Positions 10,449 through 18,917 of a DNA stretch of 64,000 nucleotides are shown one piece after another; the stretch's first letter is position 1, and each line of letters begins with the position of its first letter. The notes beneath the pieces were generated by a model. That model searched no databases. It was given only the letters and a program-made list of their open reading frames with translations, and was not told the DNA's origin. The DNA is from Streptomyces collinus (GTDB taxonomy: Bacteria > Actinomycetota > Actinomycetes > Streptomycetales > Streptomycetaceae): positions 6,138,001 to 6,202,000 of the forward strand of contig NZ_CP133771.1 in assembly GCF_031348265.1 (NCBI RefSeq). Reading direction: 5' to 3'. A program made the position numbers and the translations under genes.

Positions 10449-11120
10449 ATGAAGATCGGCATCATCGGCGCGGGCAACATCGGCGGCAATCTGACCCGGC
10501 GGCTCACCGCCCTCGGTCATGACGTGGCCGTCGCCAACTCCCGGGGCCCCGAGACGCTCACGGCCCTGGCGGAGGAGACCGGCGCGACGCCCGTGACGGT
10601 CGGGGAGGCGGCGCGCGGCGCCGAGATCGTCGTCGTCACCGTCCCGCTCAAGGCGGTCCCCGACCTCCCCTCCGGCTTCCTCGACGGCGCGGCGGACGGC
10701 GTCGCGGTCATCGACACCGGCAACTACTACCCGCGGCAGCGCGACGGCAGGATCGCGGGGATCGAGGACGACGGCCTCACCGAGAGCCGCTGGACGGAAC
10801 GGCACATCGGCCACCCGGTGATCAAGGCGTTCAACGGCACCTTCGCCCAGGACATCCTGGACCGCCCGCTCCCCGTCGGCGACCCCGGCCGGATGGCCCT
10901 GCCGGTGGCCGGCGACGACGAGGTGGCCAAGCGCACGGTACGGGACCTGATCGACGCCCTCGGCTTCGACACCGTCGACGCGGGCGGCCTCGACGCCTCC
11001 TGGCGCCAGCAGCCCGGCACCCCGGTCTACGGCCTGCGCGACGGCGTCGAGGGAGTCACGAAGGCCCTGGCGGAGGCCTCCCCGGAGCGCACGCCGGAGT
11101 TCCGCGGCCAGGCACTGTGA
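10449..11120 (+). CDS. NADPH-dependent F420 reductase-like / NAD(P)-binding oxidoreductase
   Basis: 223-residue protein starting directly with a Rossmann motif, MKIGIIGAGNIGGNL. This is followed by VANSRGPETL, where the residues after strand 2 favour NADP. The VTVPLKAVPDLP block and GHPVIKAFNGTF (substrate side) are typical of the F420H2:NADP+ oxidoreductase fold. The family reduces coenzyme F420 with NADPH or acts on related small molecules. The C-terminal PGTPVYG segment is less conserved, so activity on F420 itself is unproven. ATG 10449 follows GGCGAGGAC. It appears to be a single-gene unit between a terminator and a converging gene. Confidence 0.85.
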   Translation: MKIGIIGAGNIGGNLTRRLTALGHDVAVANSRGPETLTALAEETGATPVTVGEAARGAEIVVVTVPLKAVPDLPSGFLDGAADGVAVIDTGNYYPRQRDGRIAGIEDDGLTESRWTERHIGHPVIKAFNGTFAQDILDRPLPVGDPGRMALPVAGDDEVAKRTVRDLIDALGFDTVDAGGLDASWRQQPGTPVYGLRDGVEGVTKALAEASPERTPEFRGQAL

Positions 11121-11193
11121 ACGGGCGGCCTGCGCAAACGGCTGGGTGCGCTGCGGCCCCCCGGTCCCACACGTGACCTCTGAGGTGGACGGA

Positions 11194-11751
11194 TCAGGCG
11201 TCCTCCGCCCACCTCCGCAGCGCCGCCTTGCTCTCGAAGTCGGCCACGTTCTTGTCGAGCGGGTCGTCGGTGTACTGGTGGAAGCGCCATTTGGCCTTGA
11301 TGCGGGGCTTGCCCGCTGCGACGTAGTCGGCGATCCACAGGCCGTCGCCCGCATAGGACGTCGTGTCCATATGGAGCCAGAAGTTGCGGTTGGCGTAGAG
11401 AATGACCTGGTTGTCCGGCCGCAGATCCTTCAGCTTCCGTATGAACAGGTCCTTCTCGGCGTTGCTCGCGTGGGTTCCGTTGCTGGTCGTCTCCCAGTCG
11501 ACGGCGAGGATGTCGCCCGCCCGGTCCGGGGCCTTGCTCACGAAGTACTCGGCCTGGGCGGTGAGGTTGCCGGGCCACAGGAAGTGGTAGAAGCCGACGA
11601 CCAGCCCGGCGTCCCGGGCCCGCTTGGTCTGGGCGGCGAGTTTGGGATTGACGTAGGAGCGTCCCTCCGTCGCTTTGACGAAGACGAACGAGAGGCCGTC
11701 GGTGCTGTAGGAGGAGGACTGATAGGCGCTCACATCGATGCCGCGCAGCAT
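11194..11751 (-). CDS. GH25-family lysozyme/muramidase-like protein
   Basis: 185-residue protein with the hallmarks of glycoside hydrolase family 25: GIDVSAYQ at the N-terminus (catalytic-region Asp6), FVFVKATEGRSYVNP, GFYHFLWP and ILAVDWE with the paired acidic residues, then VILYANRNFW. GH25 enzymes cleave the beta-1,4 bond between MurNAc and GlcNAc. There is no signal peptide in the chosen frame (ATG 11751, preceded by AGGGAG). Extending upstream does not add one, so it may be released by another route or act when cells lyse, as phage-type endolysins do. It converges with the oxidoreductase gene. Confidence 0.88.
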   Translation of the reverse strand: MLRGIDVSAYQSSSYSTDGLSFVFVKATEGRSYVNPKLAAQTKRARDAGLVVGFYHFLWPGNLTAQAEYFVSKAPDRAGDILAVDWETTSNGTHASNAEKDLFIRKLKDLRPDNQVILYANRNFWLHMDTTSYAGDGLWIADYVAAGKPRIKAKWRFHQYTDDPLDKNVADFESKAALRRWAEDA

Positions 11752-12638
11752 GGGGGGCTCCCTGAAGTGCTGTGGGGGAGGGGAGTTGGTGTCCACCACC
11801 CTGGCACGGCCTGCCGGGGGATGACGTGGAAACGTCAACTTGGGTGAACCATGGGACGGGTGTCCGCCGCGGTCGCCGTGATCCGGTCCGCCAGGTCCGC
11901 GAGGGAGAGCCGTCCCGGCTCGTGGCGCTCACAATCGGACCCCATACCTCCAGGGACGACTTTCGGTCGACCTGCATCACACGGTTCACAGGAATCACAC
12001 AGGTAGCGCGTCGGAATGTGCGCTTTCTTGTGCAACCGCTTCACGCCAGTCGGCGCGTGAGCCCGGCGTAAACCCTTGTTTCGGGCTGCCGGCCTGTGGC
12101 TATGGTGACTGCTGTGCTCGGCGGGACATGACCACCCGCTACGGCACGACTTCAGTGAGCGCCCGGGGGAACCGGCGCCGCTACGGGGGAGGGGAGTTCG
12201 TCATGCCACGATGCCGGCAGTCGCCTTCGGTGCCGACCCGGGTCCACGTGGGGACGCCGTCCGGAAGCGGATGGGCCAGGGGGAAGATCTCCGACAGCGG
12301 CGGCATCGCCCACGTCGGCCGCCGCTGACGGCGGCGTATCGGCCGGCGGCACGCCGGCCGTCCGCAGGGGACTCGCGCGTCGCCGCCCGGGTGCGGGCGG
12401 TGCGGATACCGCCCGCTTCCCCGCCCCGCTTCCCTGCTCCGGGCAGCGCAGCGGGTCCTTCCCCCATCACCTCATGAGCCTTCCCCACCCCTCGCCGACT
12501 CCCGGTGTCGTCCGACGGGTGGCGGGCCGACCCGGCAAGGCGCGCGCAAGAGCGCATCGCCTCATTCCCACCACAGTGCTGCAAGGACCTGCCGAACGGC
12601 CGGCCCGCAAACAGTCCTGACCAGAAAGGAACAGAGAC
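11752..12638. other. 887-base gap; candidate leader of the exported-protein cluster
   Basis: No convincing gene. Candidate promoter elements are TTGTTT (12076-12081) and TATGGT (12101-12106), 19 bases apart. About 80 bases further on, a strong ribosome-site stretch (GGGGGAGGGGAG, about 12185-12196) precedes ATG 12203, which opens a frame of only 41 codons ending at 12328. That product (Arg/Ser/Gly-rich, no domain) may be a leader peptide or the stub of a lost gene. From 12330 to 12600 the DNA is GC-rich with nothing recognisable. An AAAGGAAC ribosome site at about 12625 serves the next gene. Confidence 0.4.
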
Positions 12639-13499
12639 GTGAAGCCGATGACCAAACTGGCCCTGCCGGCCCTCGCCGTGGCCGGCGGGATCCTGGTAGC
12701 CGTCGCGGGCACCAGCCTCGCCCAGGGGGATTCCGGAACGCGGGCCGAGACCGCCGCGCCGGTGGCGAAGGCGTTCGTCGGAGACCCGGAGGATCCGGCC
12801 ACATGGCGGCTGCCCGTGGAGACGTTCGCGCCGACCAAGGCGCAGACGCGCATGGTCGGCGCCACCCGTGACGAGCTGATCGACGCCTGCATGGACGGCA
12901 AGGGCTTCCCCGAGTGGACCCCGGCCCCTGATCTCCCGGACCTCGGCGGAACGACTCTGACCGACTGGCGGTACGGCATCCACGACGCCCAAGACGCTCA
13001 GGCGCACGGCTACCACCCGGACCCGGCGGCACAGAAGGCGTACGACGACGCCCTCGCCCGGGACAAGTCCGGCGACACCGACCGCGCTGTCCTGCGCTCC
13101 TGCGTCGACCAGGCGGACGGCGGTGTTCCCCGCCTCGCCGTGTCCCCCCTGGTCAATCAGATCGGTGGCTACTCCTACCAGACGGCGCGTGAGGCACCCG
13201 AAGTGCAGAAGGCGTTCCAGCAGTGGTCGGAGTGCATGAAGACCAAGGGCTTCGCCTACGCCCAGCCGATGGACGCCGCGGAGGACTCCCGCTTCCTCAC
13301 CGCCGACGAGGCGACCGAGCTGGAGAAGGACACCGCGGTGGCGGATGTCGCGTGCCGGGACAAGGTCCACGTCGAGAAGACGTGGTTCGACGCCGAAGCC
13401 CGCATCCAGGAGCAGGAGATCAGCAAGAGCCGAGCGGCACTCGATGAGCAGCTGGCCGGCATCAAGACGGCCGTGGCCAAGGCACGAGCCCTCGACTGA
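12639..13499 (+). CDS. Exported protein of unknown function, gene 1 of the cluster
   Basis: 286 residues. An N-terminal hydrophobic segment (about 6-28, Ala/Val/Gly-rich, ending SLAQGDSG) acts as a signal peptide or membrane anchor. The mature part has four Cys: DACMDGKGFPEW, LRSCVDQ, SECMKTKGFAY and DVACRDK. The repeated CM-x2-KGF pattern occurs twice about 110 residues apart, suggesting an internal duplication held by disulfides. The C-terminal 50 residues form a charged helix, probably coiled coil. This Cys/KGF pattern occurs in many uncharacterised actinobacterial secreted proteins; no activity is known to me. GTG start with AAGGAA upstream. First of four tightly spaced genes. Confidence 0.75.
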   Translation: MKPMTKLALPALAVAGGILVAVAGTSLAQGDSGTRAETAAPVAKAFVGDPEDPATWRLPVETFAPTKAQTRMVGATRDELIDACMDGKGFPEWTPAPDLPDLGGTTLTDWRYGIHDAQDAQAHGYHPDPAAQKAYDDALARDKSGDTDRAVLRSCVDQADGGVPRLAVSPLVNQIGGYSYQTAREAPEVQKAFQQWSECMKTKGFAYAQPMDAAEDSRFLTADEATELEKDTAVADVACRDKVHVEKTWFDAEARIQEQEISKSRAALDEQLAGIKTAVAKARALD

Positions 13500-13529
13500 C
13501 CACCGAACGACGTCAGGAGATCACAGATC

Positions 13530-14015
13530 ATGTCCCATCCGGTCAAGCGGGCCGCAGTCGTCGGTGCCGCCCTCGCCGCCGTGTTCACCATGTCCCCGAA
13601 CGCCCAGGCGCTGGACGGTGACCACCACAACCTCTACTCCCCGTCCGCATGTGACGATCACTGGAGGTCGGCGTTCTCCTTCCACATCTTCTTCAACTCG
13701 AACCTGAAGGGTTCGTACCGCAACATCGGTTACTCCGTCTACGACTTCGGCTCGCTCAAGGCGGGCGCGGGTGACCCCAACCACTACCCCCTGCGGTTCT
13801 GCCAGATGGGCGCGTCCGCTCCGTGGCCCGGTTCCAACCAGAAGATCAAGAACAACGCCGCATCCGCGAGGAACGACCACTACAAGTACATCGGCCGCGT
13901 CTACTACCGCAGCGGCTACAAGGGCGCGCAGGACGTGCTGAGCCCGAACGAGACCATCGGCAAGTTCTCGAAGGTCTACAACGAGAACGCCTCTTTCAAG
14001 TGGACCAGCTCCTGA
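13530..14015 (+). CDS. Small secreted protein of unknown function, gene 2 of the cluster
   Basis: 161 residues with a clean Sec signal peptide (VKRAAVVGAALAAVFTMSPNAQA, cut near residue 27). The mature domain of about 134 residues is rich in Tyr, Asn, Ser and His, with two Cys (SACDDHW and RFCQMG) likely to form one disulfide. Aromatic-rich strands (FSFHIFFNSN, YRNIGYSVYDFG) suggest a beta-sandwich, possibly a binding or inhibitor protein. I do not recognise the family. An AGGAG site lies about 13 bases upstream of the ATG. It sits 30 bases after gene 1 and about 100 before gene 3, so joint expression with the large hydrolase is likely. Confidence 0.75.
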   Translation: MSHPVKRAAVVGAALAAVFTMSPNAQALDGDHHNLYSPSACDDHWRSAFSFHIFFNSNLKGSYRNIGYSVYDFGSLKAGAGDPNHYPLRFCQMGASAPWPGSNQKIKNNAASARNDHYKYIGRVYYRSGYKGAQDVLSPNETIGKFSKVYNENASFKWTSS

Positions 14016-14118
14016 CCGGCATTCGCATGCCGTTCGTCGACCGGCGCGGCCTCCGTGTCCCTGAAGGCCGCGCCGGTATCTCAGTCGTGCTCGACAAGTC
14101 CCCATTGGAGGATGGCAG

Positions 14119-17100
14119 TTGAAAGTTCGCAGACCGGGCCGTGCCGGGATCGCGGGCCTTGCGGCCACCGCGGTCCTGACCGGACTCATACAAGCCGCGC
14201 CGGCGTTCGCAGAGACCGGTCCCCCCGACCCGAAGCCGTCCGGGAAGCCGTCGTCCGATCCGCCCACGCGGGTGCCGGATCCCGGGGAGAAGCTGGGGAA
14301 GGGCTGGAAGACGTCGGCGGACCGGGCCGTGACCACCGCGGCGGACAGCGGCGGCTTCAAGGTCCTCGTGGCGGACAGCGAGGACGCCTACCGGTGGCGG
14401 ACCGTCGCCTCGCTGGCGGAGCCCGGCATGCCGGCGGACACGTGGATCGGCAACTCCTGCGTCATGGACCGTGATCACGCCGCGGTCGTGTACGCGCCGC
14501 GTACGTTCACGAACAAGCCGGACCTGATGCAGGGCGGTGCGTTCACCGCGGTCGTCGACCTGAAGTCCGGCCGGGTCACGAAGCTGCCGTTCACCGGCTC
14601 GCTGGCCTACTTCGACCCGTCGTGCAACCCCGAGACGCGCACGGCCGCGTTCACCGCGTCGCGCGACAGCAAGACCCGGCTCGTCACCGTCGACACCGGC
14701 GGCAGGACGACCGGCGACACCACGGTCACGGGGCAGGTGACCTCGGCCGTCCCGGTGAAGGACGGCCTCGTCGCCGCCCACGGCCGTCACCTGGTCCACG
14801 TCGACCCCGTGGACCAGAGCCTCCGCAAGCTGGCTGCCGCGGACAGCGTGCCGTTCGACATCCGGCCCACCAGCGAGGGGATCGCCTTCCTCGACCACAG
14901 TGGCGGCACGGCGCGCGCCAAGCTGTGGAAGGGCCAGGGCACACCGTCGACGCTCGGCTCGGGGAAGCTCGGCGACCTGGCGCTCGAACAGGGCGCCGAG
15001 GGCCGGGCCTTCCTCACCGGCGACACCACGGACGCGAAGCTCACGGGTACCGCGGTGGCGCGCCTGGACGTCCCGGCGGACACGGACGTGTCGAGCCACG
15101 GCCGACTGGCCGTCGACCCCGTGCTGATGCCCGGCGTGCGTGCGGGCCTGGACCGGATCGGGAACGCGGGCAAGGGTTTCACCAAGGCCGAACCCTCGTC
15201 GCGGGCGCGCACGTCTCAGGACCCCACCGACTCGGATCCCGCGCCGCCGACCGTGACCAGTGTCGCGACCGCGACCGGCGAGAAGATCACCCTGACGCTC
15301 GCCGACACCACCAGCGGCACGGGCAAGGAGTCCTTCTCGCCCGCCCTGGGCGCGGCCGGCAAGAGCGGGCGGGCGCCCGAGAGGAGCGGGCGGGCGGCAC
15401 AGGCGCCCGACCCGCACAATCCGGTCGACACGGACCGCTGGTGCTCCATCCCGCGTAACGACGTCAAGGGACTGGCGCTGCAGCCGACTCCCAACCAGGT
15501 CGAGTGGGCCGTCAACATGGCGATCCGCGGCGAGCTGCGCTCGAAGTGGATCAAGCAGGGAGGCTGGCGCGCGGGCCTGGGTACCGTGGACCCGCAGGGC
15601 CTGTTCCCGGCCCCGACGCTGAAGGGCAAGACGGGCGCGCGTATCCCCGCCCAGGTGCTGCTGGGCGTACTCGCCCAGGAGTCGAACCTGTGGCAGGCCG
15701 AAGGCGGTGCCATCCCCGGCCAGATGGGCAACCCGCAGGCCGCGATCGCGGGCTTCTACGGGCACAAGGGGGAGACGTCCGAGGCGTACTGGAGGATCAA
15801 CTGGAACCTGTCCGACTGCGGCTACGGGGTCGGCCAGGTCACCGACGGCATGCGCCTCGCCGGCCTGGAGAAGCCCGGTGAGACCTCCCTGCCTCCGGCG
15901 AAGCAGAAGGCCGTTGCTCTGGACTACTCGGTCAACATCGCCGCGTCGATGTACATCCTGGCGGACAAGTGGAACCAGGTGCACACCGCCGGGCAGACCA
16001 TCACCGTCAACAACGACGACCCGTCGAAGCCGGAGAACTGGTTCGCCGCGCTGTGGAACTACAACCTCGGCTTCAACGAGAACAAGGGCGACGGCAAGCC
16101 GTGGGGCCTGGGCTGGTACAACAACCCCGCGAACCCGTCCTACCCCGCCTCGCGGCACCCGTTCATGTCCAGCCCGCGTGACGCCGCCAAGCCCCAGAAC
16201 TGGCCGTACCAGGAGAAGGTGATGGGCTGGTCCGCCTGGTCCATGGACACCGGCTACTCCTACGCCACCGACGGGCGGCAGGACTGGCCCGGCGAGTCCG
16301 GGTTCTCCAGCGCCGGTTTCCGGCCGGCCTGGTGGATCAACCCGGGCCAGCGCGACCTGGTCAAGCCGCCTCTGGACGCGTTCTGCAACGCCACCAACAA
16401 CTGCAACTCCGCCAGCCCGCCGGACTGTCCCGACGCCAAGTGCTACGAGAAGTACTGGTGGCGCGGATCGAACGTGACGTGGAAGAAGAACTGCGACGCC
16501 GACTGCGGCAACGAGAGCATCAAGTACGTCACGCTGCGCGAGGAGCCGGGCCGCGGCACGCGGCTGAAGCACGGCACGCCGGAGTGCGGTGCCGCCCCGG
16601 CCGGGGCGCTGATCGTGGAGTCCGTCCCGGACAACCTCGACACCCACAGTTCCTGCGGATCCTCGGGCACCGACACAGGGAACTTCCAGTTCACGTTCCA
16701 TCCCAACCCCGCGGCGACCGGCCCGGGTCTGGGCCCGTACGAGGCCAAGGGAGACCTGCACCAGATCGGTGGTGGGCACGGCGGCCACTTCTGGTACACG
16801 CACACCCGTGACGCCGGTCATCTCGGCGGCCCCGGCGGCCGGATGACCATCGACGGCACCTGGACCCTGGACCGCAGCGTCGAGTGGGCCCGCGTCTACG
16901 CGCACCTGCCGGACACCGGGGCGCACACCCAGCAGGCCCACTACGTGATCAAGGGAGTCGCGGGCGGTGAGCGCCACCGCTACGTCAACACCCACTTCAG
17001 TAAGAACACCTGGGTCGAACTCGGCGTCTACCGCTTCACCGGCACCCCTCGGGTGGAGCTGACGAACACCACCGACGACGGCACCGCGGACGAGGACGTC

Positions 17101-18060
17101 GCCTGGGACGCCGTCGCCTTCCAGCCGCTGTCGGGCAAGCCGAAGCACATGGTCGTGGCCATGGGCGACTCCTACACCTCCGGTGAAGGTGCCGGGTCCT
17201 ATTCACCCGAGTCCGACAGGGGCCACGGGAAGAGCAGTTGGAACGCGTGCCGGCGCAGCGACAACTCCTGGCCGCGCAAGATGAAGTTGCCCGGTCAGAG
17301 CACCAGCATCGGCGATGTGTCGCACAAGGGAAGTGCCACCGTCAGCTTCCTGGACGTCAGCTGCTCCGGCGCGAAGACCTCGCAGCTGACCCCGGGAGAT
17401 CCCACACCCTGGGGAGGGATGGGCAACTACCGCGAGAAGAGTCAGATCGACTCCGGAGTCCTCAGCCCGGACACCACGCTGGTCATGCTGACCATCGGCG
17501 GCAACGACGGAGACAACTTCACCAAGGCCATCACGGACTGCTACGTCGTCACCTTCGTGTGCGACGCGGACGACTACACGGGCAAAGTCGACCAAGCGGT
17601 CCTGGACACAGGGGGCCTGATCGACGCCATCGCGGTCGCCGCGCCGAAGGCACAGATCGTCCTCATGGGCTATCCGCGCCTGGTCAATGACGCGGTGTGC
17701 GTGACAGCCGGCAACCAAGCCCTGAACCAGCTGGCCGACCACGTCCGGGACAAGCAGAAAGCCAAGGTGGCCGAGCTGAGCAAGGCCGGGACCAAGGTGG
17801 CCTTCGCCGATCCGATACCGGCGTTCCAGGGCCACGGAATCTGTGACAGCGACGAGTGGATCAACCGTGTCGTCGCCGGCCCGAACGGTGACGGCGACTT
17901 CCACGACGGCGACCCGGCCAACCAGGTCCCGTGCCTGCCCTGGCCCGGGGAGAACGTCTGTGCCAGCCTGGAGTCGTTCCACCCGAAGAACGCCGGTACC
18001 GCGGGCTACGCCCGGGTCATGGAACAGGCACTGGCCGGTATCGGATACAAAGGCAGCTAG
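14119..18060 (+). CDS. Giant secreted NocE-like protein: SLT-like + golvesin-like + SGNH hydrolase
   Basis: 1313 residues, TTG start with TTGGAGG upstream. The signal peptide ends AFA-ET near residue 32. Residues about 60-420 look like a beta-propeller (repeated strands such as HAAVVYAP and RTAAFTASRD). Residues about 435-680 resemble a lytic-transglycosylase domain, with VLAQESNLWQ (E521 as candidate acid) and GYGVGQVTDGM. Residues about 860-1005 fit the golvesin C-terminal beta fold. Residues about 1010-1313 are an SGNH/GDSL esterase: GDSYTSGEG (S1018), TIGGNDGDNF and SFHPKN (H1288). NocE of the nocardicin cluster has a comparable SGNH part. It may cleave an ester on a wall polymer while binding or cutting glycan. 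Its TAG stop overlaps the next GTG. Confidence 0.8.
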   Translation: MKVRRPGRAGIAGLAATAVLTGLIQAAPAFAETGPPDPKPSGKPSSDPPTRVPDPGEKLGKGWKTSADRAVTTAADSGGFKVLVADSEDAYRWRTVASLAEPGMPADTWIGNSCVMDRDHAAVVYAPRTFTNKPDLMQGGAFTAVVDLKSGRVTKLPFTGSLAYFDPSCNPETRTAAFTASRDSKTRLVTVDTGGRTTGDTTVTGQVTSAVPVKDGLVAAHGRHLVHVDPVDQSLRKLAAADSVPFDIRPTSEGIAFLDHSGGTARAKLWKGQGTPSTLGSGKLGDLALEQGAEGRAFLTGDTTDAKLTGTAVARLDVPADTDVSSHGRLAVDPVLMPGVRAGLDRIGNAGKGFTKAEPSSRARTSQDPTDSDPAPPTVTSVATATGEKITLTLADTTSGTGKESFSPALGAAGKSGRAPERSGRAAQAPDPHNPVDTDRWCSIPRNDVKGLALQPTPNQVEWAVNMAIRGELRSKWIKQGGWRAGLGTVDPQGLFPAPTLKGKTGARIPAQVLLGVLAQESNLWQAEGGAIPGQMGNPQAAIAGFYGHKGETSEAYWRINWNLSDCGYGVGQVTDGMRLAGLEKPGETSLPPAKQKAVALDYSVNIAASMYILADKWNQVHTAGQTITVNNDDPSKPENWFAALWNYNLGFNENKGDGKPWGLGWYNNPANPSYPASRHPFMSSPRDAAKPQNWPYQEKVMGWSAWSMDTGYSYATDGRQDWPGESGFSSAGFRPAWWINPGQRDLVKPPLDAFCNATNNCNSASPPDCPDAKCYEKYWWRGSNVTWKKNCDADCGNESIKYVTLREEPGRGTRLKHGTPECGAAPAGALIVESVPDNLDTHSSCGSSGTDTGNFQFTFHPNPAATGPGLGPYEAKGDLHQIGGGHGGHFWYTHTRDAGHLGGPGGRMTIDGTWTLDRSVEWARVYAHLPDTGAHTQQAHYVIKGVAGGERHRYVNTHFSKNTWVELGVYRFTGTPRVELTNTTDDGTADEDVAWDAVAFQPLSGKPKHMVVAMGDSYTSGEGAGSYSPESDRGHGKSSWNACRRSDNSWPRKMKLPGQSTSIGDVSHKGSATVSFLDVSCSGAKTSQLTPGDPTPWGGMGNYREKSQIDSGVLSPDTTLVMLTIGGNDGDNFTKAITDCYVVTFVCDADDYTGKVDQAVLDTGGLIDAIAVAAPKAQIVLMGYPRLVNDAVCVTAGNQALNQLADHVRDKQKAKVAELSKAGTKVAFADPIPAFQGHGICDSDEWINRVVAGPNGDGDFHDGDPANQVPCLPWPGENVCASLESFHPKNAGTAGYARVMEQALAGIGYKGS

Positions 18061-18833
18061 TGGGACCTGACACAACCGGCGGTGCGGTGGTCACGGGGCG
18101 GGCGAACCGCCTCGTGACCACCGGCTGCCTGACCATGCTGACGGCCTTGATCGTCGTTCTCGGCATCGTCGTCTCCTGGCTGTGGTACCGGGCCTGGCAC
18201 GACGGGAACGTCAACAGGGAGCGCGACGAGAAGGCGTTCGCCTCCATCGGGAAGCAGGCCCGTGCCACGGCTCACGACACGGCCCGCGCACTCGGCACGA
18301 GCGGCACCACCGACGCCGACGCCCTCACCGAGGTGGTCTGGCGGCACACCGAGGCTCCCGTGATCGCCTACGACGCGTCCCGTCGCGAGTTCACCGCCAC
18401 GGACGCGAGAACCGCCCAGTACGACAACAGGCTCTTGCTCCCCGGTGGCGGGCCCGTCGAGGTGACCCGGTGCTTCGTCTTCACCTACACCTACCGCCCC
18501 GGCCAGGCCTGGACGTCGAGGATCTCCGAGCGGGACGACGACGTGTGCCGTCCGGGCACAGAGATCGGCCACAGGGTCCGTCTGGCGCTGCAGCGCATCT
18601 CGAGCATGTACGCCGGGGACTTGACGCGCGCCGGGGTACAGAATGCCCTCGACCCCACCGGGCGGGGTTCCTTCGACGTCAAGAGCGTGGTGCGTGAGGG
18701 CGACATGACGACCGTCTCCGCCGTCGTGTCGAGTTCGGGGCAGGCGGTCGACCAGTGCTACCGCTTCACCCGGCCCGCCCCGGGCGGCGACGGCCGGGGT
18801 CCCGCCACCGCGGTTCCCGCGTCCTCGTGCTGA
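18060..18833 (+). CDS. Membrane-anchored protein of unknown function, gene 4 of the cluster
   Basis: 257 residues. One strong transmembrane helix (about residues 21-43, LTMLTALIVVLGIVVSWLWY) puts a roughly 210-residue domain outside the cell. That domain has three Cys (TRCFVFTY, DDVCRPG, DQCYRF) plus a C-terminal Cys, and a mixed alpha/beta look. There is no family I recognise. The GTG start shares its G with the TAG stop of the giant hydrolase gene, so translation is almost certainly coupled. This suggests the product works with that enzyme, for example as an anchor or wall-side partner (inference). GTG 18087 and 18090 are later alternative starts that keep the helix. Confidence 0.75.
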   Translation: MGPDTTGGAVVTGRANRLVTTGCLTMLTALIVVLGIVVSWLWYRAWHDGNVNRERDEKAFASIGKQARATAHDTARALGTSGTTDADALTEVVWRHTEAPVIAYDASRREFTATDARTAQYDNRLLLPGGGPVEVTRCFVFTYTYRPGQAWTSRISERDDDVCRPGTEIGHRVRLALQRISSMYAGDLTRAGVQNALDPTGRGSFDVKSVVREGDMTTVSAVVSSSGQAVDQCYRFTRPAPGGDGRGPATAVPASSC

Positions 18834-18917
18834 CCCGACGGCGGTGACGCACGGCGAGGGCCGACCAGTGCCCTCATCGTGTTGACCGCCTCCGGCAGTC
18901 GGTGCTGGAGTCGGGGG

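Noticed and set aside
12211..12477. 88-codon frame as an alternative to the 41-codon frame
   Set aside because: No ribosome site at suitable spacing; the product is Arg/Pro-rich with no recognisable domain.
11752..12638. c-di-AMP (ydaO-type) riboswitch ahead of secreted-protein genes
   Set aside because: Some G-rich leader features are similar, but I could not find the conserved ydaO core elements in order.
13996..17148. 1050-codon minus-strand open frame
   Set aside because: It is antisense to the giant NocE-like gene, which has a signal peptide and catalytic motifs. The antisense product is Val/Arg/Gly/Asp-rich with no domain, a common high-GC artefact.
12639..18833. Prophage or integrated plasmid as the source of the exported cluster
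   Set aside because: No integrase, tRNA, att-like direct repeats or phage structural genes are visible at either border.
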